Origin: Lentilactobacillus sp. SPB1-3
Lineage (GTDB): Bacteria; Bacillota; Bacilli; Lactobacillales; Lactobacillaceae
Direction of reading: 5' to 3'
Assembly: GCF_026913205.2 (NCBI RefSeq)
Contig: NZ_CP168151.1
Coordinates: 372,001-436,000 of the forward strand
DNA: 64,000 nucleotides
Under the pieces are notes generated by a model. That model made no database searches, was not told the DNA's origin, and saw nothing but the letters and a program-made list of their open reading frames with translations. Position numbers and translations under genes: made by a program. Below are positions 17,186 through 25,586 of this stretch, piece by piece. Numbering within the stretch: the stretch's first letter is position 1; the number at the start of each line of letters is the position of its first letter.

Positions 17186-17761
17186 TTACATTGACCAAGC
17201 AGCAAGACCTTGTTGCTTGTAAAGACTTACAGCGGCGTTAACTTGTTCTTGAACAGAACCGCCACTAATGTGCATGTTTTGGAATAAACCGTAGGCACCA
17301 GATGAACTGTTACGAACTGATGGTTGCCAGTTTGATTCACGGTTGATGATGTAGTTCCAAGTTGATGCAGAAACACCAGTTCTTGAAGCCATTTCGCTTA
17401 ACACTGCGCTCTTTGAGCTACCGTAGTTAGTAGTTGATTGAGTAGCAGTTGCTGATTGTGCATTAGTTTGTGCAGGTTGTTGAGCAACTGTTGTGTTGTT
17501 AGTTGCTGCAGGTTGAGCAGCTGCTGTAGTTGTTCCATCAGGAATGATTAGAGTTTGTCCTGGAAGGATCAAGTGGTTTTGAATGTGGTTAGCATTTTCA
17601 ACAGCATCAATAGTTGAGCCAAATTGTTGAGAGATAGCCCAAACTGAGTCACCAGATTTAACGGTGTAGTTAGTTGATGCATCGGCATTAGCTGAACCAG
17701 CTAAGAATAAACCAAGGGCAGCAGCAGTAGTTGCAAGTAATGTAGTAACTAATTTCTTCAA
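17186..17761 (-). CDS. apf: Aggregation-promoting factor-type LysM surface protein (copy 1)
   Basis: This 191-residue secreted protein has a signal peptide ending at SANADAST, one LysM domain ([27 protein letters not shown]), an Ala/Gln/Thr-rich linker, and a C-terminal transglycosylase-like domain ([29 protein letters not shown]) as in lactobacillar Apf proteins. It should bind and possibly cleave peptidoglycan. The start codon is TTG, with AGGAG ten bases upstream, as in the paralogue 1 kb away. The C-terminal domains are nearly identical. A WalR-like box lies about 150 bases upstream. Confidence 0.9.
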   Translation of the reverse strand: MKKLVTTLLATTAAALGLFLAGSANADASTNYTVKSGDSVWAISQQFGSTIDAVENANHIQNHLILPGQTLIIPDGTTTAAAQPAATNNTTVAQQPAQTNAQSATATQSTTNYGSSKSAVLSEMASRTGVSASTWNYIINRESNWQPSVRNSSSGAYGLFQNMHISGGSVQEQVNAAVSLYKQQGLAAWSM

Positions 17762-17907
17762 ATGAGTACACTCCTATAATTAATTAAGTTTAGTTTTTAA
17801 ATCTATATTTGATTGCTTTGTCTCAATCAATAAACCATAGTTTACACGGTAAGTGTTACTAACAAATAGCGCCGAAGTTAAGAGATAAAGTCACAAAACG
17901 GGGTTAT

Positions 17908-17924
17908 TTTACAGTCGAGTAATA
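17908..17924 (-). promoter_or_regulatory. WalR-like box upstream of apf copy 1, in a 387-bp gap
   Basis: On the minus strand TATTAC-TCGAC-TGTAAA differs by one base from the WalR consensus TGTWAH-N5-TGTWAH. The gap 17762-18148 between the apf copies also holds the promoter region and 5' UTR of copy 1 and the terminator of copy 2; nothing else was seen. Confidence 0.6.
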
Positions 17925-18073
17925 AATGTAACGGTTAATCATGGTTGAAATAGCATAATATTCGCGTGGTGACGGGACTTACAATTTATATTCAAATATG
18001 CATTTCAATACAATGTTACATAATGGTTTCCATAAGCGTAACATTAAGTGATTTGTTGAAATGATTAGGTTAC

Positions 18074-18111
18074 AAAAAAGGATTCCTACTGAAATCGTAG
18101 GAATCCTTTTT
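18074..18111 (-). terminator. Terminator of apf copy 2
   Basis: AAAGGATTCCTAC pairs with GTAGGAATCCTTT, flanked by A- and T-runs, 40 bases beyond the stop codon. Confidence 0.88.
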
Positions 18112-18148
18112 AATTTAATGATTAATGCAAATAACCTAAAAGGTTAGA

Positions 18149-18751
18149 TTACATTGACCAAGCAGCTAAACCTTGTTGCTTGTAAAGACTTACGGCAGCA
18201 TTAACTTGGTCCTGAACAGAACCGCCACTAATGTGCATGTTTTGGAATAAACCGTAGGCACCAGATGAACTGTTACGAACGGATGGTTGCCAATTTGATT
18301 CACGGTTAATGATGTAGTTCCAAGTTGATGCAGAAACACCAGTTCTTGAAGCCATTTGACTCAATACGGCACTCTTAGAACTACCGTAGTTAGTAGTTGA
18401 TTGACTTGCAGCTGGTTGGCTGTAAGTTTGAGTTTGTTGAGTATTAGTAGTTTGTGCAGGTTGTTGAGCAACAGCGGTATTGTTAGTTGCTGCAGGTTGA
18501 GCAGCTGCTGTAGTTGTGCTTGTTCCATCAGGAATGATTAAAGTTTGTCCTGGGAGGATCAAGTCGTTTTGGATGTTGTTAGCATTTTCGATAGCGTTGA
18601 TAGTTGAATCGAATTTTTGTGAGATGGCCCAAACTGAGTCACCTGACTTAACAGTATAGTTTGTTGATGCGTCAGCGTTAGCTGATCCAGCAAAGAACAA
18701 ACCAAGAGCAGCAGCAGTAGTTGCGAGTAATGTAGTAACTAATTTCTTCAA
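18149..18751 (-). CDS. apf: Aggregation-promoting factor-type LysM surface protein (copy 2)
   Basis: This 200-residue paralogue of 17186-17761 has the same signal peptide, a LysM domain with a few substitutions, a longer Gln/Thr-rich linker and an almost identical C-terminal Apf domain ending QQGLAAWSM. The TTG start and leader are conserved between the copies. The pair is evidently a tandem duplication, and the linker is the most variable part. Expression probably responds to WalRK, judging by the upstream box. Confidence 0.9.
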   Translation of the reverse strand: MKKLVTTLLATTAAALGLFFAGSANADASTNYTVKSGDSVWAISQKFDSTINAIENANNIQNDLILPGQTLIIPDGTSTTTAAAQPAATNNTAVAQQPAQTTNTQQTQTYSQPAASQSTTNYGSSKSAVLSQMASRTGVSASTWNYIINRESNWQPSVRNSSSGAYGLFQNMHISGGSVQDQVNAAVSLYKQQGLAAWSM

Positions 18752-18894
18752 ATGAGTACACTCCTATAAAAATAAATTCTGGACAAGTAATTTATTAACT
18801 TGCCTCTTCATATACAACAGTCGCCATACTACTATGGATTTATTACTGCCAAATATCTGTAAAGTTAAGAGATGAAGTCATAAACCGAAGTTTT

Positions 18895-18911
18895 TTTACA
18901 GGCGAGTAACA
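18895..18911 (-). promoter_or_regulatory. WalR-like box upstream of apf copy 2, in a 370-bp gap
   Basis: On the minus strand TGTTAC-TCGCC-TGTAAA fits the WalR consensus exactly. About 55 bases around it (GTTAAGAGAT...CGAGTAA on the plus strand) are conserved upstream of both copies. The gap 18752-19121 also carries the copY promoter; nothing else was seen. Confidence 0.68.
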
Positions 18912-19048
18912 CTTGTAATATAAAATACACAATTAATGTTTATAATTACGATTAGAAAAGTTAGCTCTGCGGAATTCTGAGAATAACTTTTGGTAAGTTT
19001 TCATATTACATAATTTACTAGATTTTCCCAGATGTCATATAAAAATAC

Positions 19049-19077
19049 TTGCCAAACTAAGTTTACAGTTGTAGACT
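19049..19077 (+). promoter_or_regulatory. copYB promoter with cop box
   Basis: TTGCCA (19049-19054) and TAGACT (19072-19077) are spaced by 17 bases. A perfect cop box TACAGTTGTA (19064-19073) overlaps the -10 region, as expected for CopY repression relieved by copper. Confidence 0.83.
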
Positions 19078-19121
19078 TTAGTAAATCGAACGAATATTTT
19101 AAATATGAGAGGTGAATTTGA

Positions 19122-19580
19122 ATGATTGATGCTAAAAATGTCACTATTTCTGATTCTGAGTGGACAGTAATGCGGGTAATCTGGACTTTACATCAAGTTA
19201 CCAGTCGACAACTGATCGATATGATGCACGAAACTCAAGGATGGTCCGATTCAACTACCAAAACTCTATTAGCCAGATTGATCAAAAAAGAGGCGGTTAA
19301 ACAAATTGGTGAACACCGACCATTCGTATTCGAACCAGCAGTTACAGAAAAAGAGTCAATGGCAACTGCTGCAATTGATCTATTTGATCGCATGTGTGCT
19401 ATGCGTGCCGGTGAGACTATTGAACAAGTAATTAATAGTAGGGAATTATCAAAAGATGATATTAAACAACTGCAAGAACTGTTGGCTGCTAAGGCAGCAA
19501 CGGCTCCTGAGATGGTTGAATGTAATTGTCTTCCAGATGGAAATAGTGATTGTTGTGAGGTGAATGACAATGAAGAATAA
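19122..19580 (+). CDS. copY: CopY/BlaI-family copper-responsive repressor
   Basis: This 152-residue protein has an N-terminal BlaI-type winged helix (VTISDSEWTVMRVIWTLHQVTSRQLID...). The cysteine tail ECNCLPDGNSDCCE resembles the CxCxnCxC metal site of CopY: Zn(II) keeps it bound to DNA and Cu(I) releases it. The last pair here is CC rather than CxC. It starts the copper operon and overlaps the following ATPase gene. A canonical cop box lies upstream. ATG 19122 has GAGAGGTG. Confidence 0.92.
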   Translation: MIDAKNVTISDSEWTVMRVIWTLHQVTSRQLIDMMHETQGWSDSTTKTLLARLIKKEAVKQIGEHRPFVFEPAVTEKESMATAAIDLFDRMCAMRAGETIEQVINSRELSKDDIKQLQELLAAKAATAPEMVECNCLPDGNSDCCEVNDNEE

Positions 19581-21672
19581 TCAACATAATGAAATGGAAC
19601 ACGAGATGAATCATGAACAAATGAAAATGGATCATACAGATATGGATGGGATGCACGACCATATGAATATGGATTCAGATGACATGATGATGCACGGTGG
19701 GCATATGATGCACATGGGGAATTTAAAGCAAAAATTTTGGATTTCAGTGATTTTAGCGATTCCGGTTTTGTTTTTAGCCCCTATCATGGGACTTGAAAGA
19801 CCAATTATTAATGCTGGTAATCCATTGCTAGTCGGTATCATTGTGTTAATGTTTGATGCTGCACTTTATTTTTATGGTGGAGAACCATTTCTAAAGGGTG
19901 CCAAATCCGAGCTACAAAGCAAAGAACCGGCGATGATGACTCTGATTGCTTTGGGAATTTCGGTATCTTTCTTCTATAGTATTTACTCATTTATTGCGAA
20001 TAACTTTACGCATGCAGATCACGTTATGGACTTTTCGTTTGAATTGGCCACATTGATTTTGATTATGTTATTAGGTCACTGGATTGAAATGAATGCAGTC
20101 ATGGGTGCTGGGAATGCTTTGGAAAAAATGGCTGCTCTTTTACCTAAGACTGCTCATCTAGTTGCTGATGATGGTCAAACTACTGAAGTTGCGGTTAGTG
20201 AACTTAAAGTCGGCCAATCTGTAAAGGTGAATGCTGGCGAAAGCATTCCGGCTGATGGTGAAATTACTGAGGGAACAACCACGGTCAATGAATCATTAAT
20301 TACTGGTGAGTCTGAGGCGGTTGAAAAGAATAATGGTGATAAAGTCATTGGTGGTGCGACAAACAACGATGGCACGATTGTTGTTAAAGTTACTGGAACC
20401 GGTGATTCTAGTTATTTATCACAAGTTATGGATATGGTTAAAAACGCGCAACAATCAAAATCAAGCGCTGAAAGTAAGGCCGACATGGTTGCCAGATACT
20501 TATTTTATGCAGCTACTGGTGTCGGTCTGATTGCCTTCTTTGCCTGGTTGCCTCAAGGATTACCAGTTGCGTTGAATCGACTAGTGACCGTGTTGGTAAT
20601 TGCATGTCCCCATGCATTAGGTGTCGCAATTCCATTAGTTGTTGCTAGATCAACTTCAATTGGTGCTCAAAATGGTTTGTTGATTAGAAATCGTCAAGCT
20701 ATTGAAGCTAGTCAAAAAATTACTCATGTCTTATTGGATAAAACCGGAACATTAACTGAGGGTCAATTCAAAGTTAACGCCTTGGTACCAACTACTGACG
20801 TTACTAAAGACGAATTGTTGAGGGATTTATCTGCATTGGAAAGTAATTCAAACCATCCATTGGCTCAAGCAATTGTCAGTTACGCTAATGATGTATTGGG
20901 CAAAGTTGATTCGGCCAGCGATGCTAAGAATATCCCTGGAGTTGGTATCACTGGAAAAATCAATGGTGAAGAATTTACGATAGTCAATGCCAAGTATTTA
21001 GTCGAACACCAAATTCAATTTGATGAATCTGCTGCAGACGAATGGGCTACTAAAGGAAATTCCGTTAGTTTCCTGATCAAGCAAGATAAGGTTCTTGGCA
21101 TGGTTGCCGAGGGCGACACTATTAAACCAGGAGCTCAAAAATTGATTGATGGCTTAAAGAAACGCGGAATCACTCCAGTTATGTTAACGGGTGATAATCC
21201 GAAATCAGCAGCTCATGTTGCAGAAATTTTGGGAATTACTGAATTTGTTGGCGGGTTGTTACCTGAGGACAAACAATCCAAAGTCGCTGAATATCAAGCT
21301 AATGGTAATCACGTTATCATGGTGGGTGACGGTGTTAACGATGCACCAAGTTTAGCTGCTGCAGAAATTGGTATCGCAATTGGCGCTGGAACAGACGTCG
21401 CCATTGATTCGGCGGATGTTATTTTAGTCAAATCAGAACCAAGTGATATCTTACGATTCTTAGATTTAGCCAAAATTACCAATCGCAAAATGGTTCAAAA
21501 CCTGTGGTGGGGAGCTGGCTACAATATCGTTGCCATCCCATTAGCTGCCGGTGTGTTAGCCTTTGCTGGCATTATCTTGGATCCAGCAGTTGGAGCTATC
21601 TTGATGGCATTGTCGACAGTTGTTGTTGCCATTAATGCCATGGGTTTAACTGCAAATAAAATTAATAATTAG
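19570..21672 (+). CDS. copB: CopB-type P1B copper-exporting ATPase
   Basis: This is a 700-residue P-type ATPase. A Met/His-rich N-terminal tail (about 1-50) replaces the usual CxxC domains. The intramembrane metal site is CPH (346-348), which defines the CopB class, and the phosphorylation motif DKTGT begins at Asp390. It also has TGES, HPLA and GDGVNDAP. It should export copper (or silver). It overlaps the copY stop. ATG 19564 is possible, but 19570 has better spacing from GAGGTG. A strong terminator follows. Confidence 0.93.
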   Translation: MKNNQHNEMEHEMNHEQMKMDHTDMDGMHDHMNMDSDDMMMHGGHMMHMGNLKQKFWISVILAIPVLFLAPIMGLERPIINAGNPLLVGIIVLMFDAALYFYGGEPFLKGAKSELQSKEPAMMTLIALGISVSFFYSIYSFIANNFTHADHVMDFSFELATLILIMLLGHWIEMNAVMGAGNALEKMAALLPKTAHLVADDGQTTEVAVSELKVGQSVKVNAGESIPADGEITEGTTTVNESLITGESEAVEKNNGDKVIGGATNNDGTIVVKVTGTGDSSYLSQVMDMVKNAQQSKSSAESKADMVARYLFYAATGVGLIAFFAWLPQGLPVALNRLVTVLVIACPHALGVAIPLVVARSTSIGAQNGLLIRNRQAIEASQKITHVLLDKTGTLTEGQFKVNALVPTTDVTKDELLRDLSALESNSNHPLAQAIVSYANDVLGKVDSASDAKNIPGVGITGKINGEEFTIVNAKYLVEHQIQFDESAADEWATKGNSVSFLIKQDKVLGMVAEGDTIKPGAQKLIDGLKKRGITPVMLTGDNPKSAAHVAEILGITEFVGGLLPEDKQSKVAEYQANGNHVIMVGDGVNDAPSLAAAEIGIAIGAGTDVAIDSADVILVKSEPSDILRFLDLAKITNRKMVQNLWWGAGYNIVAIPLAAGVLAFAGIILDPAVGAILMALSTVVVAINAMGLTANKINN

Positions 21673-21690
21673 TATTACTGTGATAATAGT

Positions 21691-21734
21691 AAATGGCGCT
21701 ACTGAAACCTTATCGTTTCAATAGCGCCATTTCT
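21691..21734 (+). terminator. Terminator of the copper operon
   Basis: AAATGGCGCTA and GAAAC pair with GTTTC and TAGCGCCATTT across a small internal loop, ending in T-rich sequence. It may also serve the convergent SDR gene. Confidence 0.85.
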
Positions 21735-21766
21735 TTGATTAGATTTATTATGTGAAAAAGTTTGTG

Positions 21767-22492
21767 TTACCAAGGAACGATACCATCTGTATCGGAGAAA
21801 GTGCCATTAATAGAATTGGTTGCTTGCGAAGCTAATTCAACAGTGCGGGCAACTCCTTCTTGAAGTGTCTTTGGTCCACCGCCGACAGGTGAATCGGTTG
21901 CTACCCATCCAGGATTGACGGAGTTAACTGTAATATGACTATTTTTTAGCTCATTAGCAAGATCAATCGTAAACATGTTAACGGCAGCTTTAGAAGCTTG
22001 GTAACCAAAAGAAAAGTGCTGATAAACACTACTAGTTGGATCTGATGCGATGTTAAGCGAGCCAACTGCACTCGAGATATTAATGATTTTGGCGCTGGAT
22101 GAATTTTTTAGTAAAGGCAACATGTGTTGCGTGACTGAAACTAGACCGAAAAAGTTGACGTCAAAATCTCCCCGAATTTTATCGATGCTAAGAGTCGATG
22201 GCTTCTCCCAATTATCTAGGGTGATACCGGTATTGTTAATTAAAATATCTAAATGACCGAAACTTTCAGTAATGTTATGTTGTGCGGCGATAATGCTATC
22301 TTCGTCCGCCACATCTAATAGCACAATGTCAGCATCAATATCCTGTTTACGAAGTTCATCAACGGCTAACATGCCTCGTTCGTAGTTGCGGGCACCAATT
22401 AAAACATGTTGTCCAACTTGACCTAATTCTTTAGCTATCTCAAAACCCATACCGCGGTCAGCACCAGTAATTAATGTTAATATTTCGTTCAT
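21767..22492 (-). CDS. Short-chain dehydrogenase/reductase
   Basis: This 241-residue classical SDR has the cofactor loop TGADRGMG (about 9-16), the NNTG motif, a catalytic Ser in NISSAVGSL, and YQASK with the Tyr-x3-Lys pair. It should reduce a carbonyl using NAD(P)H; the substrate is unknown. It is divergent from a MerR regulator, and its promoter has the 19-bp spacer typical of MerR activation, so it is probably the regulator's target. ATG 22492 has AGGAGG. Confidence 0.9.
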   Translation of the reverse strand: MNEILTLITGADRGMGFEIAKELGQVGQHVLIGARNYERGMLAVDELRKQDIDADIVLLDVADEDSIIAAQHNITESFGHLDILINNTGITLDNWEKPSTLSIDKIRGDFDVNFFGLVSVTQHMLPLLKNSSSAKIINISSAVGSLNIASDPTSSVYQHFSFGYQASKAAVNMFTIDLANELKNSHITVNSVNPGWVATDSPVGGGPKTLQEGVARTVELASQATNSINGTFSDTDGIVPW

Positions 22493-22541
22493 TTCTTTAA
22501 CCTCCTAGGTTAATTTTCAAATTGTGATATTGTATGTTTAA

Positions 22542-22572
22542 ATAATAGTCGCCTTACGTAACTGGAGGTCAA
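22542..22572 (-). promoter_or_regulatory. MerR-type promoter with 19-bp spacer
   Basis: On the minus strand TTGACC (22572-22567) and TATTAT (22547-22542) are separated by 19 bases that contain CCTCCAGTTACGTAAGG. This long spacer is diagnostic of MerR-family activated promoters. It drives the SDR gene. Confidence 0.82.
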
Positions 22573-22590
22573 CTAAAAAGGAGCAAAAAA

Positions 22591-22959
22591 ATGATTTTAA
22601 TTGGAGAATTGGCACATAAAACGGGGTTGTCAGTTAGAACAATCAGATTTTATGAAGAAAAAGGCGTGATTGAGTCCGTTGAGCGAGACGCTAATAATAA
22701 ACGCCTTTTTGATGACGATGAGACAGTTCACTGGTTGATTTTTGTTAGATATTTGCGTAAAACTGGTATGTCAATCACAGATATTCAAGAATATCGCAAA
22801 CTGATTGATCAAGGCGATGATACTATTCCTGAGCGAATTCGAATTTTAGAAAAGCAAAAAACAAAAGTGCTGGCTGATATTCAGGAAAAATATACCGAAA
22901 TTGAGCAAATTGACCACAAACTCAATAACTATCGGAATGGTGTAGATGGTTTTCTATAA
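22591..22959 (+). CDS. MerR-family transcriptional regulator
   Basis: This 122-residue protein has an N-terminal MerR helix-turn-helix (IGELAHKTGLSVRTIRFYEEKGVI), the wing and a C-terminal dimerisation coiled coil (about 80-118). There is no cysteine-rich metal site. It is likely to activate the divergent SDR gene through the 19-bp-spacer promoter. ATG 22591 has AAAGGAG. It may belong to the aldehyde/stress-responsive group that often pairs with SDRs, but the effector is unknown. Confidence 0.9.
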   Translation: MILIGELAHKTGLSVRTIRFYEEKGVIESVERDANNKRLFDDDETVHWLIFVRYLRKTGMSITDIQEYRKLIDQGDDTIPERIRILEKQKTKVLADIQEKYTEIEQIDHKLNNYRNGVDGFL

Positions 22960-22972
22960 ACCGCACAGATAT

Positions 22973-23012
22973 ACAAAAAAGGATTGGAATTATTATTCCA
23001 ATCCTTTTTTGT
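22973..23012. terminator. Bidirectional terminator
   Basis: ACAAAAAAGGATTGGAAT pairs with ATTCCAATCCTTTTTTGT, a near-perfect stem between convergent MerR and SDR genes. Confidence 0.9.
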
Positions 23013-23016
23013 GTAA

Positions 23017-23673
23017 TTAATGATATTCAACATTTGGAGTATTCTTATTGGCTGCCAAATCAGCATATGCTTTGGCAATTTCATTAGGGTCCATGTGACC
23101 TGGTTTGCCTTCACGAATATAAGTGTTAATTGTAACCATTCCGGCAAAAGTACCTGATTTAGCTAGTTCCTTGTTCAAAGCGAGCACGTAGTTGTGTAGT
23201 CCAACCTTACCAATTGATTGCTCAACGTCGGTAGTTCCAGGCTTGGCAGCCACAACTGATCCTGTATAAAGTAGGACGCCATCCCCAGTGGCCTTTAATA
23301 ATGGTAATGCCAGGTTAGTCACAGTAACTGCACCAAGAAGGTTGCTAGTTAAACTATCAACTAATAAATCACTGGTGAGTTGAGAAGGCTTGTTCTTAGT
23401 TCTCATAGTGGCATTATATACGACCACTTGTAAATCACCATTTTCGCTAATGGTCTTGAGTCCTTCAGCAACACTAGCAGGATCGCCAAGATCAACTGGT
23501 ACAGTGAATGAATCGATATTATCTGTCTTTAATTCGGCTACTAAATCATTTAAAGGATCAACGTTTTTCCCCATTAACGCAATTTGATATCCTTGTTTGC
23601 CAAAGTTTGTAGCTAGTGCCTTACCAAGGCCAGCATGTCCTGGACCAACGATCAATGCAATTTTAGATGCCAT
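23017..23673 (-). CDS. Atypical short-chain dehydrogenase
   Basis: This 218-residue Rossmann protein has VGPGHAGLGKALA in place of the usual TGxxxGxG and a conserved VYNATMR near the NNAG position. The tyrosine segment reads NYVLALNKELA, so the normal Tyr-x3-Lys pair is not obvious and catalysis may be altered or absent. Similar proteins are annotated as SDR oxidoreductases in lactobacilli. It has its own GGGGGA ribosome site and is monocistronic. Confidence 0.8.
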   Translation of the reverse strand: MASKIALIVGPGHAGLGKALATNFGKQGYQIALMGKNVDPLNDLVAELKTDNIDSFTVPVDLGDPASVAEGLKTISENGDLQVVVYNATMRTKNKPSQLTSDLLVDSLTSNLLGAVTVTNLALPLLKATGDGVLLYTGSVVAAKPGTTDVEQSIGKVGLHNYVLALNKELAKSGTFAGMVTINTYIREGKPGHMDPNEIAKAYADLAANKNTPNVEYH

Positions 23674-23772
23674 AATTAAATCCCCCTATAAATATTGTTA
23701 ATTAAGATTATATTTTTATGCGTCAATAGTAGCACAGATTCCATAAAGTGGTTAAATAAAGCCCTTACTTAA

Positions 23773-23798
23773 AAATGCATTTTATAAATTATGCATTT
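23773..23798. promoter_or_regulatory. Candidate operator upstream of APC permease
   Basis: AAATGCAT and ATGCATTT form an inverted repeat separated by ten A/T-rich bases. The layout resembles ARG boxes (A/T-rich centre, TGxAT arms) but the arms are not standard. The downstream gene is a basic-amino-acid-type transporter, so ArgR binding is possible. Confidence 0.4.
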
Positions 23799-23874
23799 GG
23801 CTAGTTCTGTTATATTATGTAGTTAGCATAATTACTACTATATTATATGGGTTTAATTCCCAGAGAGGTTTTAC

Positions 23875-25317
23875 ATGGAAACGAATAGTCATCCGGAGGG
23901 TAATCCTAACGGAATTGGATTTATGTCACTTACTGCGATGGTAGTAACTTCTTCAATCGGAGCAGGGGTTTTCGCCTTAACATCTGATCTTGCAAAGTCG
24001 GCTTCTCCTGGGCCTGCGTTATTAGCTTGGCTAATTGTCGGCGTTGGAATAATGGCTTTGGCCCTTAGTCTAATGAATTTAGTTGATAAACGGCCAGATA
24101 TTGAAGGTGTGTTTGCGTATGCTGAGGAAGGCTTCGGTGAATACGCTGGATTTATCAGTGGTTGGGGCTATTGGTTGTCTTCATGGATGGGTAACGTCGC
24201 GTTTGCCACAGTTATGATGAGTGCAATTGGTTATTTCATTCCCATCTTTAAATCTGGTCATAATGTTCCATCCATTATTATGGCCAGTTGTGTGTCATGG
24301 ATTCTGATGTACATTGTTAATCGTGGTGTGGAGAGCGCAGCGATTTTGAATGCAGTCATTACTATATGTAAGTTGATTCCATTATTTACCTTCATTGTTT
24401 TTGCAATTATTATGTTTAAAGGAAATGTTTTTACAGCTCATTTTTGGAATAATATGAGTGGTAATTTTAATGGTGGCAGTGGTGTCGGTACTCAAATCAA
24501 AAACTGTTTAATGGTCTTGATGTGGGTGTTCGTTGGTATTGAAGGAGCCACCATGATGTCTTCACGTGCCAAGCGGAAGAGCGATGTTGGTAAAGCAACT
24601 GTTCTTGGTCTGTGTTGCTTGCTGGTAATCTACATATTGGCTTCGATTTTGCCTTACGGTTATCTTTCAAGAGCTGAGTTGGCAAATATCAGTCAACCAG
24701 CGATGGTTTATATTTTTAAGATGATGGTTGGTACCTGGGGTGGCGCTTTGATCAGCGTGGGATTATTTATCTCTACTCTTGGATCATGGTTGTCATGGAC
24801 GATGCTACCGGCTGAAACAGTTAGATTGATGTCTGATCATGATTTGTTGCCGAAAGCATTTGGTAAAGAAAACCGTCATGGAGCACCAACATTTTCATTA
24901 GTGATTAGTGGATTACTGATTCAGGCATTCTTGTGCACACTTATATTTACTTCCAGAGCGTATGACTTTGCTTACTCACTATGTACAGCAGCAATCGTTG
25001 TAAGTTACATCTTCGTAGCTGCTTATCAAGTTAAATACTCTTGGCAAAATATTCATACTAAGGGCAGTGCAGCGCAACTGATCATTGGTTTGGTGGCGTT
25101 GATATTTGAGACCGTGGCAATATACCTAGCTGGTCTCCAATATTTGTTATTATGTTGTATCGCTTATATTCCAGGATTCTTCTTATTTATGAAGGGTCGC
25201 CACAACAAACATAACCGCCGTTGGCTATCTAAACGAGAGATTTTGACGACCTTGGTTATTCTTGCGGGAGCGATTGCTGGATTAGTACTGATTTTTACTA
25301 AAAACATTTCATTTTAA
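23875..25317 (+). CDS. APA-family amino acid/amine antiporter (ArcD/HdcP-like)
   Basis: This 480-residue APC protein has 12-13 membrane helices. It opens with VTSSIGAGVFALTSDLA and includes MWVFVGIEGATMMSSRAK and STLGSWLSWTMLPAE, features of the basic amino acid/polyamine antiporter branch that includes arginine-ornithine exchange and histidine-histamine exchange. The exact substrate is unknown; no decarboxylase or arginine deiminase gene lies next to it. ATG 23875 has GAGAGG. Confidence 0.87.
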   Translation: METNSHPEGNPNGIGFMSLTAMVVTSSIGAGVFALTSDLAKSASPGPALLAWLIVGVGIMALALSLMNLVDKRPDIEGVFAYAEEGFGEYAGFISGWGYWLSSWMGNVAFATVMMSAIGYFIPIFKSGHNVPSIIMASCVSWILMYIVNRGVESAAILNAVITICKLIPLFTFIVFAIIMFKGNVFTAHFWNNMSGNFNGGSGVGTQIKNCLMVLMWVFVGIEGATMMSSRAKRKSDVGKATVLGLCCLLVIYILASILPYGYLSRAELANISQPAMVYIFKMMVGTWGGALISVGLFISTLGSWLSWTMLPAETVRLMSDHDLLPKAFGKENRHGAPTFSLVISGLLIQAFLCTLIFTSRAYDFAYSLCTAAIVVSYIFVAAYQVKYSWQNIHTKGSAAQLIIGLVALIFETVAIYLAGLQYLLLCCIAYIPGFFLFMKGRHNKHNRRWLSKREILTTLVILAGAIAGLVLIFTKNISF

Positions 25318-25325
25318 TTCATGAG

Positions 25326-25352
25326 AAGTTGGCATTTTGCCAGCTTTTTTAT
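25326..25352 (+). terminator. Terminator of APC antiporter
   Basis: AAGTTGGC pairs with GCCAGCTT (one G-U pair), followed by TTTTTT. Confidence 0.8.
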
Positions 25353-25412
25353 TTAAGTCAGATTTAAGTTGACTATGGCATGATATATAAAAGTAGAGGA
25401 GGTCGCAATTCG

Positions 25413-25505
25413 ATGAAATTATCTCATGTGGTTACAGGGTTGAGTTTAGGCATATTAATCGTTGGTACGATCTTTTTAAACGAAGTCAATTTTATTCATG
25501 TATAG
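25413..25505 (+). CDS. 30-residue small membrane protein
   Basis: GAGGAGG lies ten bases before ATG 25413. The encoded 30-residue peptide begins MKLSHVVTGLSLG and is one hydrophobic helix (VVTGLSLGILIVGTIFL) with a short polar tail. A TGaTATATA extended -10 lies upstream (25381-25389) and a strong terminator follows. This makes a complete small transcription unit between two amino-acid transporter genes. I do not recognise it; a small regulatory membrane peptide or a toxin-like peptide are both possible. Confidence 0.55.
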   Translation: MKLSHVVTGLSLGILIVGTIFLNEVNFIHV

Positions 25506-25543
25506 ATTAAGTTTAGTCTGGATCACTAGCATCTATACATAAT

Positions 25544-25578
25544 AAAAACAGGTTTTCCGAAAGGAAATCCTGTTTTTT
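25544..25578. terminator. Bidirectional terminator
   Basis: AAAACAGGTTTTCC pairs with GGAAATCCTGTTTT around GAAA. It serves the small ORF and the convergent permease. Confidence 0.88.
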
Positions 25579-25586
25579 CTTATTAT

